A DNA stretch of 46,904 nt from Fusobacterium sp. JB019 (GTDB lineage: Bacteria > Fusobacteriota > Fusobacteriia > Fusobacteriales > Fusobacteriaceae): positions 1 to 46,904 of the forward strand of contig JAUTCN010000017.1 in NCBI GenBank assembly GCA_030673965.1, given 5' to 3'. The position numbers and the translations under genes were made by a program. The notes beneath the pieces were generated by a model, which was not told where the DNA came from, searched no databases, and was given only the letters and a program-made list of their open reading frames with translations. This document shows positions 46,601-46,904 of this stretch, one piece after another; the stretch's first letter is position 1, and each line of letters begins with the position of its first letter.

Positions 46601-46902
46601 GCAGCTTTATCTCCTGCAGTTGCAGATTCATTTTTATCATTAAAACTAGAATATTCGGAGTTTTTAGTATAATCTACTTGTTTTTTTACTGTTTCTGCAA
46701 GACTTAAAATTTCAGCAGTGTAACTAACTCCTGCTCCAACAGAAATTGTGTCTTGCTCAGCAGAAGTTTTAATTTCATCTTGAACATAAGTTGAATTGAT
46801 ATCTCCTTCTTTAGCCATAAATTTAAGAGTATTAGTAGCATCCATATTTACAGATTCTAAGTTAACATCTTTTTTAGCTAAAACTGTCATACTTCCAACA
46901 TC
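43660..46902 (-). CDS. C-terminal part of FHA/haemagglutinin-repeat exoprotein (5' truncated)
   Basis: The frame is open to the right edge, so the gene starts outside. About 1080 residues are visible. The first 450 or so are haemagglutinin-repeat (Fil_haemagg_2-like) beta-helix sequence (KGKNVNLDITNNANLKGGNI, GGNLNIESVQDTLE, VGATYGNIHEDKAWV, VTVGGKKLEDTGSGINRDT), typical of two-partner-secreted TpsA exoproteins. A Lys/Thr-rich linker, DPKTGKEIT-type repeats and an acidic/Lys helical region follow, closely related to 2-1285 of this window. It ends about 35 residues after W-N-F-F-E-G-K-K-N-W, where the left protein continues into its tyrosine/zincin tail. No TpsB pore gene lies within the window. 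Probable adhesin; no toxin domain is seen at its end. Confidence 0.85.
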   Translation of the reverse strand, partial: DVGSMTVLAKKDVNLESVNMDATNTLKFMAKEGDINSTYVQDEIKTSAEQDTISVGAGVSYTAEILSLAETVKKQVDYTKNSEYSSFNDKNESATAGDKAAEIAAKTAEMGGAISKVVGGSILSGSVSVGVSSSHSEKTTESKKALDSEINAKNIIMSAEKGKVDLKGMQMEATENLGIKANEFNLEASESEYNEKESGYQWDVTVRGLASVNASKGADVGAEIGFSSATNNAYVNSKTYNNATLKGKNVNLDITNNANLKGGNIEGENVAANIGGNLNIESVQDTLEQRLHSTNVDVITGVSVDITGKVSGSAQVGATYGNIHEDKAWVKKQAGITGGNVKVDVKGNTNLKGGVIAADDGNLDFSTGSLSYEDLKDKHERDGGYAGVGATLSFGKSAKGFEKGIGGVDVKGGRVEGFHKAQTVKATIGAGNVTVGGKKLEDTGSGINRDTDNSIVTTQDKKHFKFDLDYTISPNDFRKSKDSKTLRKRNDGSDSGIDSPRNVNLKKSSTTTEVSPYKIIKTESRKTVKDIPTSKTVSTKEISTRVGTKTTTIKREVAEIGKPEIATKKNTFIKKPGTERILDPKTGKVLTDKTGKEITLGTLEKNAKIIKDQENRRWKETTVELNDGRKLAFKEKQLKVSEEAKKDVGAIIPKDGFKTDYKHAVILTENKKPIIKKEIVDMPPIYTDKKSNKQFTTKDFESKKSFNKDLGREAVDIGSHKYLVKDSNSDLKIVKVKTSFKDKQYLVDPKTKKEVTKKDLEKAPYIKEINGKGIKISKDRYFKLNDNNEITIVQKQKSYSIEGENFDKKLTSKEFKALKTNPELNGKIMKLDNGDLLVLNKNGKGYVTTRDTLERKIMKDTVDTLIKDALNKKDSTQLKKILESNKDNSLLSEQTRKDYEALYKGSNKKDFLEKVKNYDESKNSKNYIDDETGRIFDLEKDKFAETKELKEVIRKDSQDEEIRKTTYKKDKDGNYQKIYDSVPVHKKFNKEKSKETKETIEKKINKNEKLVIDKETGEVKYSEDKMIPHWNFFEGKKNWVVVKGFQKLMEKFKGKNKKEEASHEEVNNILVNEETETTHL

Positions 46903-46904
46903 TA

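Overview
The window looks like a Fusobacterium chromosome segment. It is very AT-rich and AGA is the main Arg codon. Signal peptides and barrel proteins ending in Phe indicate a diderm cell. The gene set (histidine, 5-oxoproline and glutamate catabolism beside giant FHA-type exoproteins and lectin/DUF11 surface proteins) fits an amino-acid-fermenting fusobacterium. The species cannot be fixed from sequence alone, and no rRNA, tRNA, CRISPR array or insertion sequence was seen.

Layout. (1) 2-5866 (+): the 3' part of a giant exoprotein whose start lies off the left edge. It has tandem 57-62 aa repeats, then a disordered segment packed with tyrosine motifs (four x6-spaced ITAM-like pairs, three ITIM-like SxYSTI motifs) and three Pro-rich SH3-ligand-like motifs, one of them the Src-family-type RPLPPLP. 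Two HExxH zincin-like domains follow, and a third lies in the same frame just beyond a single TGA. (2) 6103-15086 (+): a two-gene unit encoding an L-type-lectin/DUF11 surface protein and an outer-membrane barrel protein. (3) 15147-18567 (-): an outer-membrane protein with a near-consensus promoter, then a ROK-type regulator and an LtrA-family membrane protein. (4) 18828-26016 (+): hutG, a YuiF/NhaC-type permease, hutH, hutU, hutI. (5) 26135-30784 (+): a BMP/YufOPQ-type nucleoside ABC importer. (6) 30866-33582 (-): hutD, a second hutG and gltS, divergent from a TetR regulator (33836-34516) across a 17-bp palindrome. (7) 34716-39206 (+): pxpA, an Nramp-fold transporter without metal motifs, pxpB, pxpC and an omega-amidase-like hydrolase. 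(8) 39342-42850 (+): a fused nadA-nadB, nadC and niaR. (9) 43016-43624 (+): cutC. (10) 43660-46902 (-): the 3' end of a second FHA-type exoprotein, related to the first but without the tyrosine/zincin tail.

How the genes fit together. The middle of the window funnels histidine, 5-oxoproline and probably alpha-ketoglutaramate to glutamate and 2-oxoglutarate, with GltS moving glutamate and a de novo NAD operon beside it. The flanks hold surface or secreted proteins. The most notable candidate for an undescribed system is the left exoprotein: a large secreted scaffold that appears to combine host tyrosine-kinase/SH2/SH3 mimicry with a tandem metallopeptidase-like tail. Its paralogue at the right edge stops just after a shared W-N-x-[WF]-E-G-[RK]-K-[DN]-W motif, so that motif may mark the junction between a conserved scaffold and an exchangeable effector tail.
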